DNA of 64,000 nucleotides from Novosphingobium taihuense (GCF_007830315.1 NZ_VLKJ01000004.1:186001-250000), one strand, 5' to 3'. Shown: positions 41,628 to 51,509, counted from the stretch's first letter. Translations and numbers: made by a program. Notes: generated from the letters alone by a model not told the origin.

Positions 41628-43937
41628 ATGTTTTTCCAACGCGCTTCCGCGCGCCTCTTGGCGCGTACGAGCATGTTTGCTGCTGCAGCTTTTGCTCTTT
41701 CACAGCCAGCTTTGGCGCAGGACGCGGCGCAGGAAGCCGCTGCCGACGATATCGGCGGCGAGATCATCGTGACCGCACAGAAGCGTGCGCAGTCGCTATC
41801 CGACGTGTCGCTTTCTGTCGCTGCCGTCGGTACCGAACAGCTTGCAGCCAACAACACCGTCAACCTTGAAGGTCTGCAGGCGCTGGTGCCGTCCATCAGC
41901 TTCGGTAACGACTTCAACTTCGCCAAGCTGTTCATTCGCGGCATCGGTCTGTCGAGCTCGCTGCCTGGCGTCGATCCTTCGGTCGCGCTGCATGTCGATG
42001 GTGTAGTTGTCGGACTGGCGCAGGCGCAGCTCGGCTCGATGTTCGACCTTGAGCGCGTCGAAGTACTGCGCGGGCCTCAGGGCACACTCTACGGTCGCAA
42101 TGCCACCGGCGGCGCAGTCAACCTCATCACCGCCAAGCCAACCGACAAGCTCGACGGCTATGTCCGCCAGACTATCGGCGGCGACGCTTTCCTGATCCAG
42201 ACTGACGCCGCGATCGGCGGGCCGATCGCCGAGGGCGTCCGCGCTCGCGTCGCCGTCCAGCGCATCCATCGCGACGGCTATGGCATCAACGAATTCACTG
42301 GCAACCAGATCGACAACGCCAACCAGTGGTCGGTGCGCGGACATCTGCAGTTCCTGCCGACGGACAAGCTTTCGATCCTGCTGACCGGCGAACTCCACAC
42401 CGAGAATGACCGCTCGCTGGCCGTCAAGTTCCGCGAAGTCTCGTTCCCAGGTACGACCGTCGCCAGCCTCACGGCACTGGGGCAGCGCACCAACGCCGAT
42501 GGCAGCCAGGCATCGTTCGCCAAGAACGTGCGCAACCTCAACACCAATTACGACCCGATCAACGATCGCAAGCAGTATGCTTTCACCGGCATCATGGACT
42601 ATGCGGCGTCGGACGCAGTCTCGCTGAAGTCGTTGACCAGCTATCGCAACTTCCGCGCAATCTTCTTCCACGATTTCGACATGTCGTCGTACGCTGGCTA
42701 CCCTCTTGCGCAGACCAACGCGGTGCGGACCAGTGCCAACCACTGGCAGCCGGTGTTCGAACACCAGTTCAGCCAGGAACTTCAGGCCAACGTCGATACC
42801 GACAAGCTGCACGCTGTGTTTGCCGGGTTCTACCTCAAGGAGAACATCCGCGTCGAAAACCATATCGGCTTCGACGTCCTGACCAACACCGATCCCTATC
42901 GCGTACAGTTCGACGGCAAGCTCGATGTCGAGACCTGGGCCGTCTTTGCGAACGTCACTTATGACTTGACCGAGCAGTTCTCGATCAAGGCTGGTGGCCG
43001 CTATTCGTGGGAAAAGCGCAAGATCAAGAACAACAGCGGCATCGGCACCGCGGCGACAGGCTTCGTGCTCGATACCTTGCAGTGGGACACCTCAAAGACT
43101 TGGGATGATTTCTCGCCGTCCCTCGGCGTCGAGTTCCGCCCCAACGATGACGTGATGGCCTATTTCAACTGGTCGCGCGGGTTCAAGTCGGGCACCGCCG
43201 AAATTGGTTCGCGGCGCTCTGCCACGGCAACGACGCCATTCGTGAATCCGGAGAAAGTCGAGGCTTTCGAAGGTGGTATCAAGTACAGCGCCGGTTCGCT
43301 TCAGACCAACCTCGCGGTGTTCTACCAGAAGCTGAAGAACGGGCAGTTCCAGCGCACCTTCCCGATTCCGAACCCGCCGTTCTTCGCCAGCAATCTCGAG
43401 AATGCAGCAGAATCGCGTGCTTATGGCGCAGAGTTCGAACTGCGCTGGCGTCCGGTCGCCGGTCTGTCGATCGACGCTTCAGCCGCCTATCTGGATTCGA
43501 AGTTCACCAAGTTCTTCTCAAAGGATCCGCTTAACGCTGCGCTGTTCGGACCCGGCGGGAGTTCGATCCCCGACCAGGATCTCTCGGGGAACGCAACCCG
43601 CATGAGTCCGAAGTGGACGCTGAACTTCAACCCAACGTACACTGCCAGCATGTCGAGCGGTGCGAGCGTGATGTTCGGTACCAATGTTTCCTACCGCTCA
43701 AAGCAGTTCCATACCGAATTCAACGACGATCGCCTGTCCGCAGACGGCTACGTGATGGTCGATGCGAACGTGAAATATCGCCACTCTGATGATCGGACCT
43801 CGGTCAACCTTTGGGTGCGGAACCTGACCAACGAACTGGTCTGGGCAGGCAGCTATGCAGTGGCCACCAGCCGCACGATCGGCGGTACCCTGATGCCGCC
43901 GCGCACGTACGGCGTCACCTTGGGCTACGAATTCTGA
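41628..43937 (+). CDS. TonB-dependent receptor (FyuA/CirA-like, unknown ligand)
   Basis: 769 residues from the ATG at 41628, with GGGAGG upstream; an ATG at 41621 is out of frame. Signal peptide ends PALAQ; TonB box EIIVTAQKR (45-53); plug with LEGLQALVPSISFG, FIRGIGLSSSLPGVDPSVALHVDGV (cut here for length) and VEVLRGPQGTLYGRNATGGAVN; barrel ending RTYGVTLGYEF. The DPSVALHVDGV style belongs to the large group of sphingomonad receptors that import plant or aromatic compounds, sterols or siderophores, so the ligand is open. It is monocistronic, flanked by its own terminator. Confidence 0.94.
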   Translation: MFFQRASARLLARTSMFAAAAFALSQPALAQDAAQEAAADDIGGEIIVTAQKRAQSLSDVSLSVAAVGTEQLAANNTVNLEGLQALVPSISFGNDFNFAKLFIRGIGLSSSLPGVDPSVALHVDGVVVGLAQAQLGSMFDLERVEVLRGPQGTLYGRNATGGAVNLITAKPTDKLDGYVRQTIGGDAFLIQTDAAIGGPIAEGVRARVAVQRIHRDGYGINEFTGNQIDNANQWSVRGHLQFLPTDKLSILLTGELHTENDRSLAVKFREVSFPGTTVASLTALGQRTNADGSQASFAKNVRNLNTNYDPINDRKQYAFTGIMDYAASDAVSLKSLTSYRNFRAIFFHDFDMSSYAGYPLAQTNAVRTSANHWQPVFEHQFSQELQANVDTDKLHAVFAGFYLKENIRVENHIGFDVLTNTDPYRVQFDGKLDVETWAVFANVTYDLTEQFSIKAGGRYSWEKRKIKNNSGIGTAATGFVLDTLQWDTSKTWDDFSPSLGVEFRPNDDVMAYFNWSRGFKSGTAEIGSRRSATATTPFVNPEKVEAFEGGIKYSAGSLQTNLAVFYQKLKNGQFQRTFPIPNPPFFASNLENAAESRAYGAEFELRWRPVAGLSIDASAAYLDSKFTKFFSKDPLNAALFGPGGSSIPDQDLSGNATRMSPKWTLNFNPTYTASMSSGASVMFGTNVSYRSKQFHTEFNDDRLSADGYVMVDANVKYRHSDDRTSVNLWVRNLTNELVWAGSYAVATSRTIGGTLMPPRTYGVTLGYEF

Positions 43938-43963
43938 TCGACCCCGAACGGGTCACCTCATTG

Positions 43964-43993
43964 GGCCGCCGGTTCACTCCGGCGGCCTTTTTT
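43964..43993 (+). terminator. Intrinsic terminator of the second TonB receptor
   Basis: GGCCGCCGG (43964-43972), loop TTCACT, CCGGCGGCC (43979-43987) and TTTTTT: 9-bp perfect stem with a U-tract, 26 bp after the stop. Confidence 0.93.
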
Positions 43994-44021
43994 GTTACGC
44001 GGACAGCCAAGGGAGATTCGC

Positions 44022-44267
44022 ATGCAAGGAATGGGTGGGGACGATTGCCCCTTTGAGTTCAATTTTGACGCAGCCACGTTCAAAGTTGGCGATACCGTAA
44101 GTTACCGCGTTGTCGGAAACTCGATGTTCGACGGCATGCCGTTCGCCGGCGAGTTGCTTGAGGTGCATGACGACCACGTTGTGATCGCAGGGGACGCCGG
44201 CGATCCCTCGGTGCGCTATCGCGGCACGCGTGAGAGCCGCCCGCAGGTGCAGGCGGACGAGATCTAG
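44022..44267 (+). CDS. Small conserved hypothetical protein
   Basis: 81 residues from the ATG at 44022 (AAGGGAG upstream; the frame is open from 43992 but in the terminator). The sequence VGDTVSYRVVGNSMFDGMPF and GELLEVHDDHVVIAGDAGDP looks like a small beta-barrel (SH3-like or Tudor-like) domain. I know no function. The stop TAG forms CTAG, which is also the stop of the convergent MFS gene, so the two coding sequences share four bases. Similar short ORFs may be conserved in sphingomonads, which I cannot check. Confidence 0.75.
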   Translation: MQGMGGDDCPFEFNFDAATFKVGDTVSYRVVGNSMFDGMPFAGELLEVHDDHVVIAGDAGDPSVRYRGTRESRPQVQADEI

Positions 44268-45406
44268 GCTGGAACGCTGCTCTCGCCGCAATACCACCGG
44301 GTCAACCCCAACGCGATCGTGGCAACACCAAGTAGGCCGAGCAGGATGGGCAAGCTGTAGCCGAAGCCACCTGTGAGGATCAGGGCAGCCACGATTGCGG
44401 CCGTGGAACATCCGAGGTCCCATCCTCCTTCGGTGGCCATGTTGAAGCGCAGGGTGCACTTTGAGCGCTGTGCCATGGCATAGAGCGGCGAGAGCATAGC
44501 CGTCGCCAGCATTGGCGTTGCCATGGCGCCGAGCGCGGTCGCCAATAGCGCGGGCAGGGGCGATGACCACGCCATGGCTTTGATCATAAGAACTGCCGCG
44601 CCGAAGCCGTAGGCAAGCGCAAGTGAATGCGTGCCGCGTCCCCGGTCGATCAGACGGCCGATCAGCAGGCTTCCCGCCGCTGCACCGAAACCCGCCAATG
44701 CCATCGCTCCGCCAAAACTCTCGAAGCTCTGGCCAAGCGTCACGAACAGCGCCAAGTTCCAAACCACCACCGAACAGCCTGACTGCAGCCCCTCTGCAAA
44801 ATAGATGCGACGGCCGTTTCTGACGATGTTTGGGTCTGCTCGACCTTCCCGGGGAATTTCAGGATTGGCCGCTCCGATGAGGGGAAGGCCCGCGAGCAAC
44901 TGGATTGCTGCGATCACGGCAAAACCAGCCACGGTTCCAGCCCAGGAAAGGAGAAACCCTCCAGCCACCGGGGCCACGATTCCTACGGTCGCGGTGGTCG
45001 CCTGCTGAATCGACACCTGTTTGCCCATTGCATCGTTGTCACCAGCGGAAGAGACGTAAGCATGATAACCGGTCCAGTAGAGCACGCTGCCGAGGCCAGA
45101 GATTACGATGTAGGCCACAAGCATCGGGCCAAGCCCGGAAACGAGCGGCAGCATCAGGAATGACACTGCTCGAATCCCGACGCCGAGAAGCAGCACCGTC
45201 CGCAAGCCATAGGCATAGGCTACCGGCAAGACCGCCGCGCGCAGGGCGAAGCGCGAGAGCAGGACGAGAGCGAAACTCGTCAGCGCAAGTGAAGGGCTGA
45301 GCCCCTGCTTGATGAGGAAGCCAACGACGAAAAGGCCTCCGCTGGCCTCTACAAACGATTGCAGTCCAGCGTGTGCGTAGATCCGCTGGATTGTGGTGAG
45401 CGCCAT
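44264..45406 (-). CDS. MFS transporter
   Basis: 380 residues from the ATG at 45406 (GAGGG upstream; the start at 45436 runs into purN). About 11-12 hydrophobic segments with MFS-like loops (LIGRLIDRGRGTHS between spans) and RRIYFAEGLQSG. A drug, sugar or nucleoside exporter cannot be distinguished. It follows purN by 7 bp in the same direction, so it is probably in the purM-purN operon; whether that reflects substrate (a purine or AICAR-type intermediate) is speculation. Confidence 0.82.
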   Translation of the reverse strand: MALTTIQRIYAHAGLQSFVEASGGLFVVGFLIKQGLSPSLALTSFALVLLSRFALRAAVLPVAYAYGLRTVLLLGVGIRAVSFLMLPLVSGLGPMLVAYIVISGLGSVLYWTGYHAYVSSAGDNDAMGKQVSIQQATTATVGIVAPVAGGFLLSWAGTVAGFAVIAAIQLLAGLPLIGAANPEIPREGRADPNIVRNGRRIYFAEGLQSGCSVVVWNLALFVTLGQSFESFGGAMALAGFGAAAGSLLIGRLIDRGRGTHSLALAYGFGAAVLMIKAMAWSSPLPALLATALGAMATPMLATAMLSPLYAMAQRSKCTLRFNMATEGGWDLGCSTAAIVAALILTGGFGYSLPILLGLLGVATIALGLTRWYCGESSVPA

Positions 45407-45413
45407 GATGCCC

Positions 45414-46355
45414 TCAGAATTCCAACATTGCCGCAAGGCGGCGCGGAGCGACTGCAGTCCAGCTGCGACGCAGCCAATCGGCGGCGTGATCCCAGTCGAC
45501 GTCTGGGCGGTTGAGGATCAGTCCAGCCCAGCCGCTTGCACCATAATAGGCCGGGCGGAACCAGGAGTCTTCGTCCTGTTCGATCAGCGCAGCAAGTTCG
45601 TCCTGCCCGCTGGTCTTTACCAGCAGCGCGATGTGCGGCGTGCCGTGATGCTGGTCGTTGAAATAGGCGAAATACTTGCCGCCGACGCGCCATCCGGGAG
45701 CGCCATGACTTTCGCGTTCCTCGACTTCAGGGAGTGACAAAGCGAGCGCGCGAACTTGCTCGAGGAGCCAGTCCGCGCTGTTTTCACGGGCAACGTAAGA
45801 CGCGAGAGTTCGAGAAAAAAGCTGATGCTCGGCAAACAGGACGCGGGCCGCAAGGCTCTCGCCAGTATCGCCGGGAATGATCGCAACCGGCGTCTGGCCG
45901 AGGATCGGACCATCGTCGAGTTCGGCCGTCACGAGATGGACCGTGCATCCGCCGTGGCTGTCGCCTGCCGCAATGGCCCGGTCGTGTGTGTGTAGGCCCT
46001 TGTACTTGGGTAATAGCGAAGGATGAATGTTGAGCATCCGCCCCTCCCAGCGCCCGACAAATTCGGGGCTGAGGATGCGCATGTAGCCCGCCAGTGCAAT
46101 GTAGCGGGCGCCCGCCTTCAGCACTTCCGCTTCCATCAGCGCGTCGTGCTCGGCGCGCGGGATCCCCTTGTGGGGCAGGCAGAACGTGGCGATACCTTCT
46201 GCCTCGGCAAGCTTCAGTCCTGAGGCTTCGGGGTTGTTCGAAAGCACCAGAACAATTTGGTATGGGCAGTCTGCCGCGCGGCTAGCATAAAGCAGCGCGG
46301 CCATGTTGGTCCCGCTGCCTGAGATGAAGACGGCGACAGGAATGCGATCAGCCAA
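45414..46355 (-). CDS. purN: PurN-YjbR fusion: GAR transformylase with MmcQ/YjbR domain
   Basis: 313 residues from a TTG at 46355 that overlaps the purM stop by 8 bp. Residues 1-190 are a complete Pur[11 protein letters not shown] at the phosphate loop and the active-site trio N109, H111 ([14 protein letters not shown]) and D147 (ELDDGP). PurN adds a formyl group from 10-formyl-THF to GAR in purine synthesis. Residues 195-313 are an MmcQ/YjbR (DUF419) domain ([45 protein letters not shown], shortened here), normally a separate protein of about 115 residues. The role of that tail is unknown. Confidence 0.9.
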   Translation of the reverse strand: MADRIPVAVFISGSGTNMAALLYASRAADCPYQIVLVLSNNPEASGLKLAEAEGIATFCLPHKGIPRAEHDALMEAEVLKAGARYIALAGYMRILSPEFVGRWEGRMLNIHPSLLPKYKGLHTHDRAIAAGDSHGGCTVHLVTAELDDGPILGQTPVAIIPGDTGESLAARVLFAEHQLFSRTLASYVARENSADWLLEQVRALALSLPEVEERESHGAPGWRVGGKYFAYFNDQHHGTPHIALLVKTSGQDELAALIEQDEDSWFRPAYYGASGWAGLILNRPDVDWDHAADWLRRSWTAVAPRRLAAMLEF

Positions 46356-47454
46356 GGTGCGTCGCTTCCCACGCTTCGCGTGCCGACCATGTCTCGACGC
46401 TGCCAGTAACGGTGCAACCCTTATCGCCCGCAACGATCTCGCCGACGCGGTACACCGTCTCTCCGGCAGCAGTCAGGTCCGCGCTCAGCGAATCGGCTTG
46501 GTCTGGTTCAACGGCCAGGATCATGCCGATCCCGCAGTTGAAGGTCCGCGCCATTTCCTCGGGCTCGATATTCCCCTGCGCCTGCAGGAAAGCCATCAGA
46601 CGGCTCTGCTCCCAACTGTCTGCATTGATACGCGCGTGGAGACCACGGGGCAGTACGCGCGGCACGTTCTCCAGCAAGCCACCGCCGGTGATATGGGCCA
46701 GCGCGTTGATGCGGCCCGAGCGGATGAAGGGCAGCAGGCTCTTCACGTAAATGCGGGTCGGTTCGATCAGATAGTCGATGAGCAGGCGCTCGTTGTCGAA
46801 CAGGGCAGGGCGGTCCAGCTTCCAGCCCTTGTCAGCAGCAAGACGGCGAACCAGCGAGTACCCGTTGGAATGGACGCCAGACGAGGCAAGTCCGAGAAGC
46901 ACATTGCCTGCTGCCACGAGGTCTCCGGTCAACTGCTCTCCGCGCTCGACAGCGCCGACGCAGAAGCCTGCGAGGTCGTAGTCCCCATCAGCATACATGC
47001 CCGGCATTTCGGCAGTTTCGCCGCCGATCAGCGCACATCCGGCAATCTTGCAACCTTCGGCGATACCGGCCACGACGCGCTCGGCCACGCCGTTGTCGAG
47101 GCGGCCGGTGGCGAAGTAATCCAGAAAGAAAAGTGGTTCTGCGCCCTGAACGATGAGGTCGTTGACGCACATCGCAACGAGGTCGATGCCGATGTTGTCA
47201 TGGCGGTCATGGTCGATGGCGAGCTTGACCTTGGTGCCCACGCCATCGTTGCCCGCGACCAGCAGCGGGTCGTTGTAACCTGCTGCCTTGAGGTCGAAGA
47301 AGCCGCCAAAACCGCCCAGTTCGGCGTCGGCGCCGGGGCGGGCGGTGGCCTTCGCCAGCGGGCCGATGGCCTTCACCAGCGCGTTGCCAGCGGCAATGTT
47401 CACGCCGGCCTTGGCGTAGCTGTAGCTCTCGGGCTTGTTCTGGTCGTCGCTCAT
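46348..47454 (-). CDS. purM: Phosphoribosylformylglycinamidine cyclo-ligase (AIR synthetase)
   Basis: 368 residues from the ATG at 47454; the frame remains open to 47709 but that section is antisense to the next gene. [61 protein letters not shown] and [16 protein letters not shown] are the expected PurM blocks. It forms AIR from FGAM and ATP. It overlaps purN by 8 bp, so the pair is co-translated. Divergent from a DUF2066 gene 112 bp away. Confidence 0.97.
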   Translation of the reverse strand: MSDDQNKPESYSYAKAGVNIAAGNALVKAIGPLAKATARPGADAELGGFGGFFDLKAAGYNDPLLVAGNDGVGTKVKLAIDHDRHDNIGIDLVAMCVNDLIVQGAEPLFFLDYFATGRLDNGVAERVVAGIAEGCKIAGCALIGGETAEMPGMYADGDYDLAGFCVGAVERGEQLTGDLVAAGNVLLGLASSGVHSNGYSLVRRLAADKGWKLDRPALFDNERLLIDYLIEPTRIYVKSLLPFIRSGRINALAHITGGGLLENVPRVLPRGLHARINADSWEQSRLMAFLQAQGNIEPEEMARTFNCGIGMILAVEPDQADSLSADLTAAGETVYRVGEIVAGDKGCTVTGSVETWSAREAWEATHLG

Positions 47455-47566
47455 GGACCGCGCGCCTAGCGCTTTCTTGCTTGGATTTCCACTTGCCTTT
47501 GGGCAAAAGCCGAGGGCAAGGCCTGTTTGTCCCCGAATGTGCGGCCTCATTGCAATTGGAGTTCCC

Positions 47567-48838
47567 TTGGTCGCCCTGCGCCTGCCTTTCGAAAAAGCAA
47601 AGAACCGCAGGGCCATGGGCCTCGCCCTTGCCCTCGTCCTTGGCGTCGGCGGTGCCGCGCTCGTGGCGCAGATCGAGGGTGATCGCGGGATACCACCGAT
47701 CGCCAGCAACGGCGATTATGAGGTGCGCGGAATCACCGTCAACGTTAGCGGCGACAACGCGGAGGACGCCCGCAACAAGGGGTGGCGCGAGGCGCAGCGC
47801 AAGGCTTGGACCAAGTTGTGGGAAAGCAACGGCAGCGGCGGTGCAGCGCCGGGACTCGATGATTCGACAATCGAATCGATGGTCTCGGCCGTGGTGGTCG
47901 AGCGTGAGCAGATCGGTCCACGTCGCTATATCGCCACGCTCGGCGTGATTTTTGACCGGGCGCGCACTGGCGAAAGGCTGGGCATGACGGGCATCAAGGC
48001 ACGCTCGGCGCCCATGCTCGTCATCCCCGTGCTCTATCAGGGCGGCGTTGCCACCGTGTTTGAGACGCGCACGCCCTGGCAGAAGGCCTGGGCCGAGTAT
48101 CGCACCGGTAGCAGCGCCATCGATTACGTTCGACCGGCAGGGGCTGGCTCCGATTCGCTGCTGTTGACGGCGGGCCAGCTTGACCGCCGCAGCCGCAACT
48201 GGTGGCGCATGATCCTCGACGAGTTTGGCGCTGCCGACGTGATCATGCCGATCGCCCGGCTGGAACGGCAATTTCCCGGCGGCCCCGTCAACGGCACGTT
48301 CACTGCGCGATACGGTCCGGACAACCGTTTCCTTGGCACTTTCACCCTGACCGCAAAGAGCGAAGCGGAACTTCCCGCGATGCTCGAACAGGCGATCGCC
48401 CGACTCGACGGGATCTATACGCAGGCGTTGATTGCCGGCACGCTGAAGCCGGACCCGACCCTGAACATGGCCGCCGAGATCGATCCAAGGCTTATCGAGC
48501 AAACACTCGCCACAGCCGGGCCGGTCGCCGTCTCGACTCAGGCGGCAGGTCCTGACGAAGCGCCAGTGGCGACACCCACCGCCAGTGCAAGCGCGGCTGC
48601 CACGACGAATGTCACGATTCAGTTTGCCACTGCCGATGGTGCGGCGGTCGATGCGGGGATGGCTGCCGTGCGAAGTGTCGCTGGCGTGAAAAGTGCGGTC
48701 TCTTCCTCCATTGCCATTGGGGGCACATCGGTGATGCGCGTAACCTACGCTGGCGATATCGACGCGCTCGCCGCCGCCTTGCGCGCACAGGGCTGGCGGG
48801 TCACGGTGGGCGCTGGCGCCCTGTCGATCCGCAAGTAA
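47567..48838 (+). CDS. DUF2066 domain protein with N-terminal signal/anchor
   Basis: 423 residues if started at the TTG at 47567, which has GGAG five bases upstream and gives a basic n-region before the membrane segment ([21 protein letters not shown]); ATG codons at 47540 and 47615 are alternatives. The DUF2066 part ([35 protein letters not shown] and [20 protein letters not shown]) dominates residues 60-290. The C-terminal [20 protein letters not shown] may be a heavy-metal- or SPOR-like appendage. The function of DUF2066 is unknown; hdaA follows 32 bp later. Confidence 0.8.
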   Translation: MVALRLPFEKAKNRRAMGLALALVLGVGGAALVAQIEGDRGIPPIASNGDYEVRGITVNVSGDNAEDARNKGWREAQRKAWTKLWESNGSGGAAPGLDDSTIESMVSAVVVEREQIGPRRYIATLGVIFDRARTGERLGMTGIKARSAPMLVIPVLYQGGVATVFETRTPWQKAWAEYRTGSSAIDYVRPAGAGSDSLLLTAGQLDRRSRNWWRMILDEFGAADVIMPIARLERQFPGGPVNGTFTARYGPDNRFLGTFTLTAKSEAELPAMLEQAIARLDGIYTQALIAGTLKPDPTLNMAAEIDPRLIEQTLATAGPVAVSTQAAGPDEAPVATPTASASAAATTNVTIQFATADGAAVDAGMAAVRSVAGVKSAVSSSIAIGGTSVMRVTYAGDIDALAAALRAQGWRVTVGAGALSIRK

Positions 48839-48870
48839 CCGAAACGGCAATTCGAGCGTATAAGCGGGAA

Positions 48871-49485
48871 ATGTCGTCGCAGATCGCCCTTCCGCTGGTG
48901 ACAGCGCGCGGAGCCGAGACCGTGGTCATGGGCCCCAGTCTCGCGCCCGTGGTCGAGGCATTGAACGCGGCTGATCGCTGGCCCTTCCGCACGGCCATTC
49001 TCGCAGGACCGCCGCGTTCGGGCAAAAGCCTGCTGGCCCGCTGGTTTGCCGAAAGCGGGGCTGGCGAGGCTGTCGACGGTGCCGATTCGCTGCCGGAAGA
49101 TGAACTGTTCCATCGCTGGAACCGCGCTCAGGCTGACGTTCGCCCCTTGTTGCTCGTGACCGACCGGGCTCCGGGAGAGTGGAAGGTTGCCCTTCCTGAT
49201 CTGGCCTCGCGCCTTGGATCTGCCTTGCTGATCGAAATCGGCCCTCCCGACGACGAGCTAGTTGCAGGGCTCGTCGTGGAACATTCGGCGCGGCGCGGGC
49301 TTGTCCTGGGAGAGCAGGTACTGGGTTATCTGTTGCCCAGAGTGGAACGATCGCATGTTGAAATCGAGTTGCTGATTGAAACTCTTGACCGCCTGTCTCT
49401 TGAGCGTAAATCAGCCGTCACCATATCGCTGGTTCGCGACGCACTTGCCGAGCGGACAGGGGAATTCCAGCCGCGCTTGCTTTAG
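48871..49485 (+). CDS. hdaA: HdaA, DnaA regulatory inactivator homologue
   Basis: 204 residues, a AAA+ fragment like the DnaA ATPase domain: Walker A GPPRSGKSLLARWF, the opening QIALPLVTARG with a clamp-binding type QxxLPL, and the C-terminal sensor-like VEIELLIETLDRLSLERKSAVTI. Hda/HdaA binds the sliding clamp through its N-terminal peptide and stimulates ATP hydrolysis on DnaA after replication starts. A conserved DUF2066-hdaA arrangement is common in alphaproteobacteria. GAGCGTATAAGCGGGAA precedes the start. Confidence 0.88.
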   Translation: MSSQIALPLVTARGAETVVMGPSLAPVVEALNAADRWPFRTAILAGPPRSGKSLLARWFAESGAGEAVDGADSLPEDELFHRWNRAQADVRPLLLVTDRAPGEWKVALPDLASRLGSALLIEIGPPDDELVAGLVVEHSARRGLVLGEQVLGYLLPRVERSHVEIELLIETLDRLSLERKSAVTISLVRDALAERTGEFQPRLL

Positions 49486-49511
49486 GCGGTTGAAAGAGAG
49501 AGAATTGGGGC

Positions 49512-50228
49512 ATGTTTAACGGCCTGATCGCCTATCTGGACTCGATCCGCTCGCGCGACCCTGCGCCGCGTTCGCGCTGGGAAATCCTGTTATACCCGGG
49601 CCTCTGGGCAGTAGGCTTTCATCGCGTCGCCCATTGGCTGTTCGAAGCAGAGCTGTATTTCCTCGCTCGTCTGGTCAACCATTTTTCCCGCTTCGTCACC
49701 GCGATCGACATTCATCCGGGCGCGAAGATCGGGAAGCACTTGTTCATTGACCATGGCTTCACCGTCATCGGCGAGACGGCGGAGATCGGCGACAACGTCA
49801 CGATTTATCAATGCGTCACGCTGGGTGGAACAAATCCTGCGAACGGCGTTCCCGGCAAGCGCCACCCGACCTTGAGTGACAACGCGATAATCGGTTCTGG
49901 CGCACAGATACTTGGTCCGATCACGGTTGGTCCGCGAGCCCGTGTCGGAGCCAATGCCGTGGTGACCGATGACGTGCCAGAGGGTGCGACGATGGTTGGC
50001 CTGAAAGCCCGCTCGACGCTCGTTCCTGCTGAAACGTGGCTCAAGGAGTTTATTCCCTACGGCACACCCTGCAAGGAGCCTTGCGAGCCGAATGGCGGGA
50101 CGAGGGTTGATGAGCTGGAAGCGGAAGTCGCCCAACTCAAGGCTCAGGTCGCCGCGTTGATCGCTGCGCATGACGGCGAAACGCCCGCGCCCGCGCCAAC
50201 GACGGTTGGCCGGAGGACGCGCCGCTGA
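49512..50228 (+). CDS. cysE: Serine O-acetyltransferase (EpsC/CysE type)
   Basis: 238 residues. The N-terminal helix region contains RFVTAIDIHPGAKIGKHLFIDHG, and the left-handed beta-helix hexapeptide stretch follows (IGDNVTIYQCVTLGG, IIGSGAQILGPITVG, VGANAVVTDDVP). H80-type residue H in IDHGFTV and the GKRHPT motif match the short EpsC form. It acetylates serine, the first step of cysteine synthesis. The C-terminal 40 residues form a coiled-coil-like and Pro-rich tail (ELEAEVAQLKAQVAALIA) not usual in CysE. Confidence 0.93.
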   Translation: MFNGLIAYLDSIRSRDPAPRSRWEILLYPGLWAVGFHRVAHWLFEAELYFLARLVNHFSRFVTAIDIHPGAKIGKHLFIDHGFTVIGETAEIGDNVTIYQCVTLGGTNPANGVPGKRHPTLSDNAIIGSGAQILGPITVGPRARVGANAVVTDDVPEGATMVGLKARSTLVPAETWLKEFIPYGTPCKEPCEPNGGTRVDELEAEVAQLKAQVAALIAAHDGETPAPAPTTVGRRTRR

Positions 50229-50230
50229 GC

Positions 50231-50596
50231 ATGGGTGGGCCAGATGCTGGCACGCCCGGCAGTGTCCTGCCCTTTCCTGCCGTGCGTGCCGTTCAGCAGG
50301 TCGGCTTCGAGCGAGTAGAATTGCTGAAGATCCTCGATCTATATGGACGGATGGTCGCAGCAGGTTTCTGGCGTGACTATGCGATGGATTTTGGCAAGGA
50401 CGCCGCCATCTTTGCGGCGTTCAAGCGCACGGCGGAGCGCCCCATTGCCCGTATCGAGAAGCGCCCGTCGCTGCGCGGCAAGCAAGGCATGTGGGCTTTG
50501 TTCGGCGAGGCAGGTCAGGTCCTCAAACGCGGCCACGATCTTGCTGGCGTGCTTTCCCCGCTTGAGCGCAAGCTCTTGAAGGTGGTCGAGGACTAG
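50231..50596 (+). CDS. DUF2794 domain protein
   Basis: 121 residues beginning 3 bp after cysE. VGFERVELLKILDLYGRMVAAG and YAMDFGKDAAIFAAFKRTAERPI, then RKQ-type KRPSLRGKQGMWALFGEAG are typical of DUF2794, a family found mainly in alphaproteobacteria with no assigned role. The stop TAG lies within CTAG, shared with the stop of the convergent thioesterase gene. Confidence 0.85.
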   Translation: MGGPDAGTPGSVLPFPAVRAVQQVGFERVELLKILDLYGRMVAAGFWRDYAMDFGKDAAIFAAFKRTAERPIARIEKRPSLRGKQGMWALFGEAGQVLKRGHDLAGVLSPLERKLLKVVED

Positions 50597-51009
50597 CCTT
50601 TCGGCTTGAGCAGGAAGTTCATCCAGCAACTGGCAAGTGGTTTCGTCCGGTCGGCCTGCCAGGCTTCGGCACGAACATTGGCGATGCGCCGACCTGCGCG
50701 GATCACTTCACCGAGCGCAAATGTTTCCACCGTGATGCCACCTCGCAGGTATTCAACCGAGATGTTGACCGGCTTGATCCTGATGCGGGCATCTTCCTCA
50801 CCCAGTTCCGCGTGAAGCGCCATGATCGCGGCAATCTCGAGCAGTCCGGCAATCACGCCACCATGGAGAAAGCCCGGTCTACCCATCGCGCGGTCGGCAA
50901 AGTCCATCGCCAAGAGCGGAGACCCATCAAGCATGCCGTCAATTCGCATGCCCATTGAACGTGCATATGGCGGCAGACGCTCGGACAGCGCGTTTGTCGC
51001 GGCGATCAT
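50593..51009 (-). CDS. PaaI-type hotdog thioesterase, second of pair
   Basis: 138 residues. The hotdog core is visible: MAMDFADRAMGRPGFLHGGVIAGLLE with the catalytic-type HGG, followed by VNISVEYLRGGITVETFALGEV and ANVRAEAWQADR. PaaI-family proteins hydrolyse acyl-CoA thioesters. Its ATG overlaps the upstream thioesterase stop by 4 bp (ATGA), making translation coupled; the two proteins may form a heteromeric complex. Ends inside CTAG shared with DUF2794. Confidence 0.88.
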   Translation of the reverse strand: MIAATNALSERLPPYARSMGMRIDGMLDGSPLLAMDFADRAMGRPGFLHGGVIAGLLEIAAIMALHAELGEEDARIRIKPVNISVEYLRGGITVETFALGEVIRAGRRIANVRAEAWQADRTKPLASCWMNFLLKPKG

Positions 51010-51509
51010 GCCGATGCTCCCGGTTCGCGTGCCCAGCCATCAGCTTCGACCTGAATGAATATCCCCGCTGCGTGCGCAACAGGGTCGGCAATATCGCCGT
51101 CGTGGGCAATGCCCCGAACGAATGCCATCGACTTCTTGAGCTGATAGCATTCGGCCCAGGCGATGATGGTTTTCCCTGGCGTTGCCGCTCGGACATAATC
51201 GACCCTTAGGTCGAGCGTTACCTGGGGGCGAAAGCCGCCGCGAAGTGCCCACACCGACATGGAAGTGGCATTGTCGAGCAGGCTTATGATCGGGCCGGAA
51301 GCAAGGACCCCGGTTTCTGGATCACCGACAAGGTCTTCCCGCCATGGCAAAGCCAGTTCAACCCAGTTGTCACCATGCGTATGATACTGCATGCCGATAA
51401 AGCCGGTATGGCCATGGCGCATCATGAATTTGCCGAACTGCGACGGGTCGAAACTCAGGCCCTGCGGTATGACGGGGCGTCCACCGGTTTTTTCGGAATT
51501 GCTGTCCAT
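51006..51509 (-). CDS. PaaI-type hotdog thioesterase, first of pair
   Basis: 167 residues with a second, more divergent hotdog domain: GVLASGPIISLLDNATSMSVWALRG in place of the HGG helix, then QVTLDLRVDYVRAATPGKTIIAWAE. The usual HGG is replaced by SGPIISLLDN, retaining the aspartate used in many hotdog thioesterases. It is upstream of, and translationally coupled to, the other hotdog gene. Substrate unknown; partner activity within a heteromer is plausible. Confidence 0.85.
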   Translation of the reverse strand: MDSNSEKTGGRPVIPQGLSFDPSQFGKFMMRHGHTGFIGMQYHTHGDNWVELALPWREDLVGDPETGVLASGPIISLLDNATSMSVWALRGGFRPQVTLDLRVDYVRAATPGKTIIAWAECYQLKKSMAFVRGIAHDGDIADPVAHAAGIFIQVEADGWAREPGASA

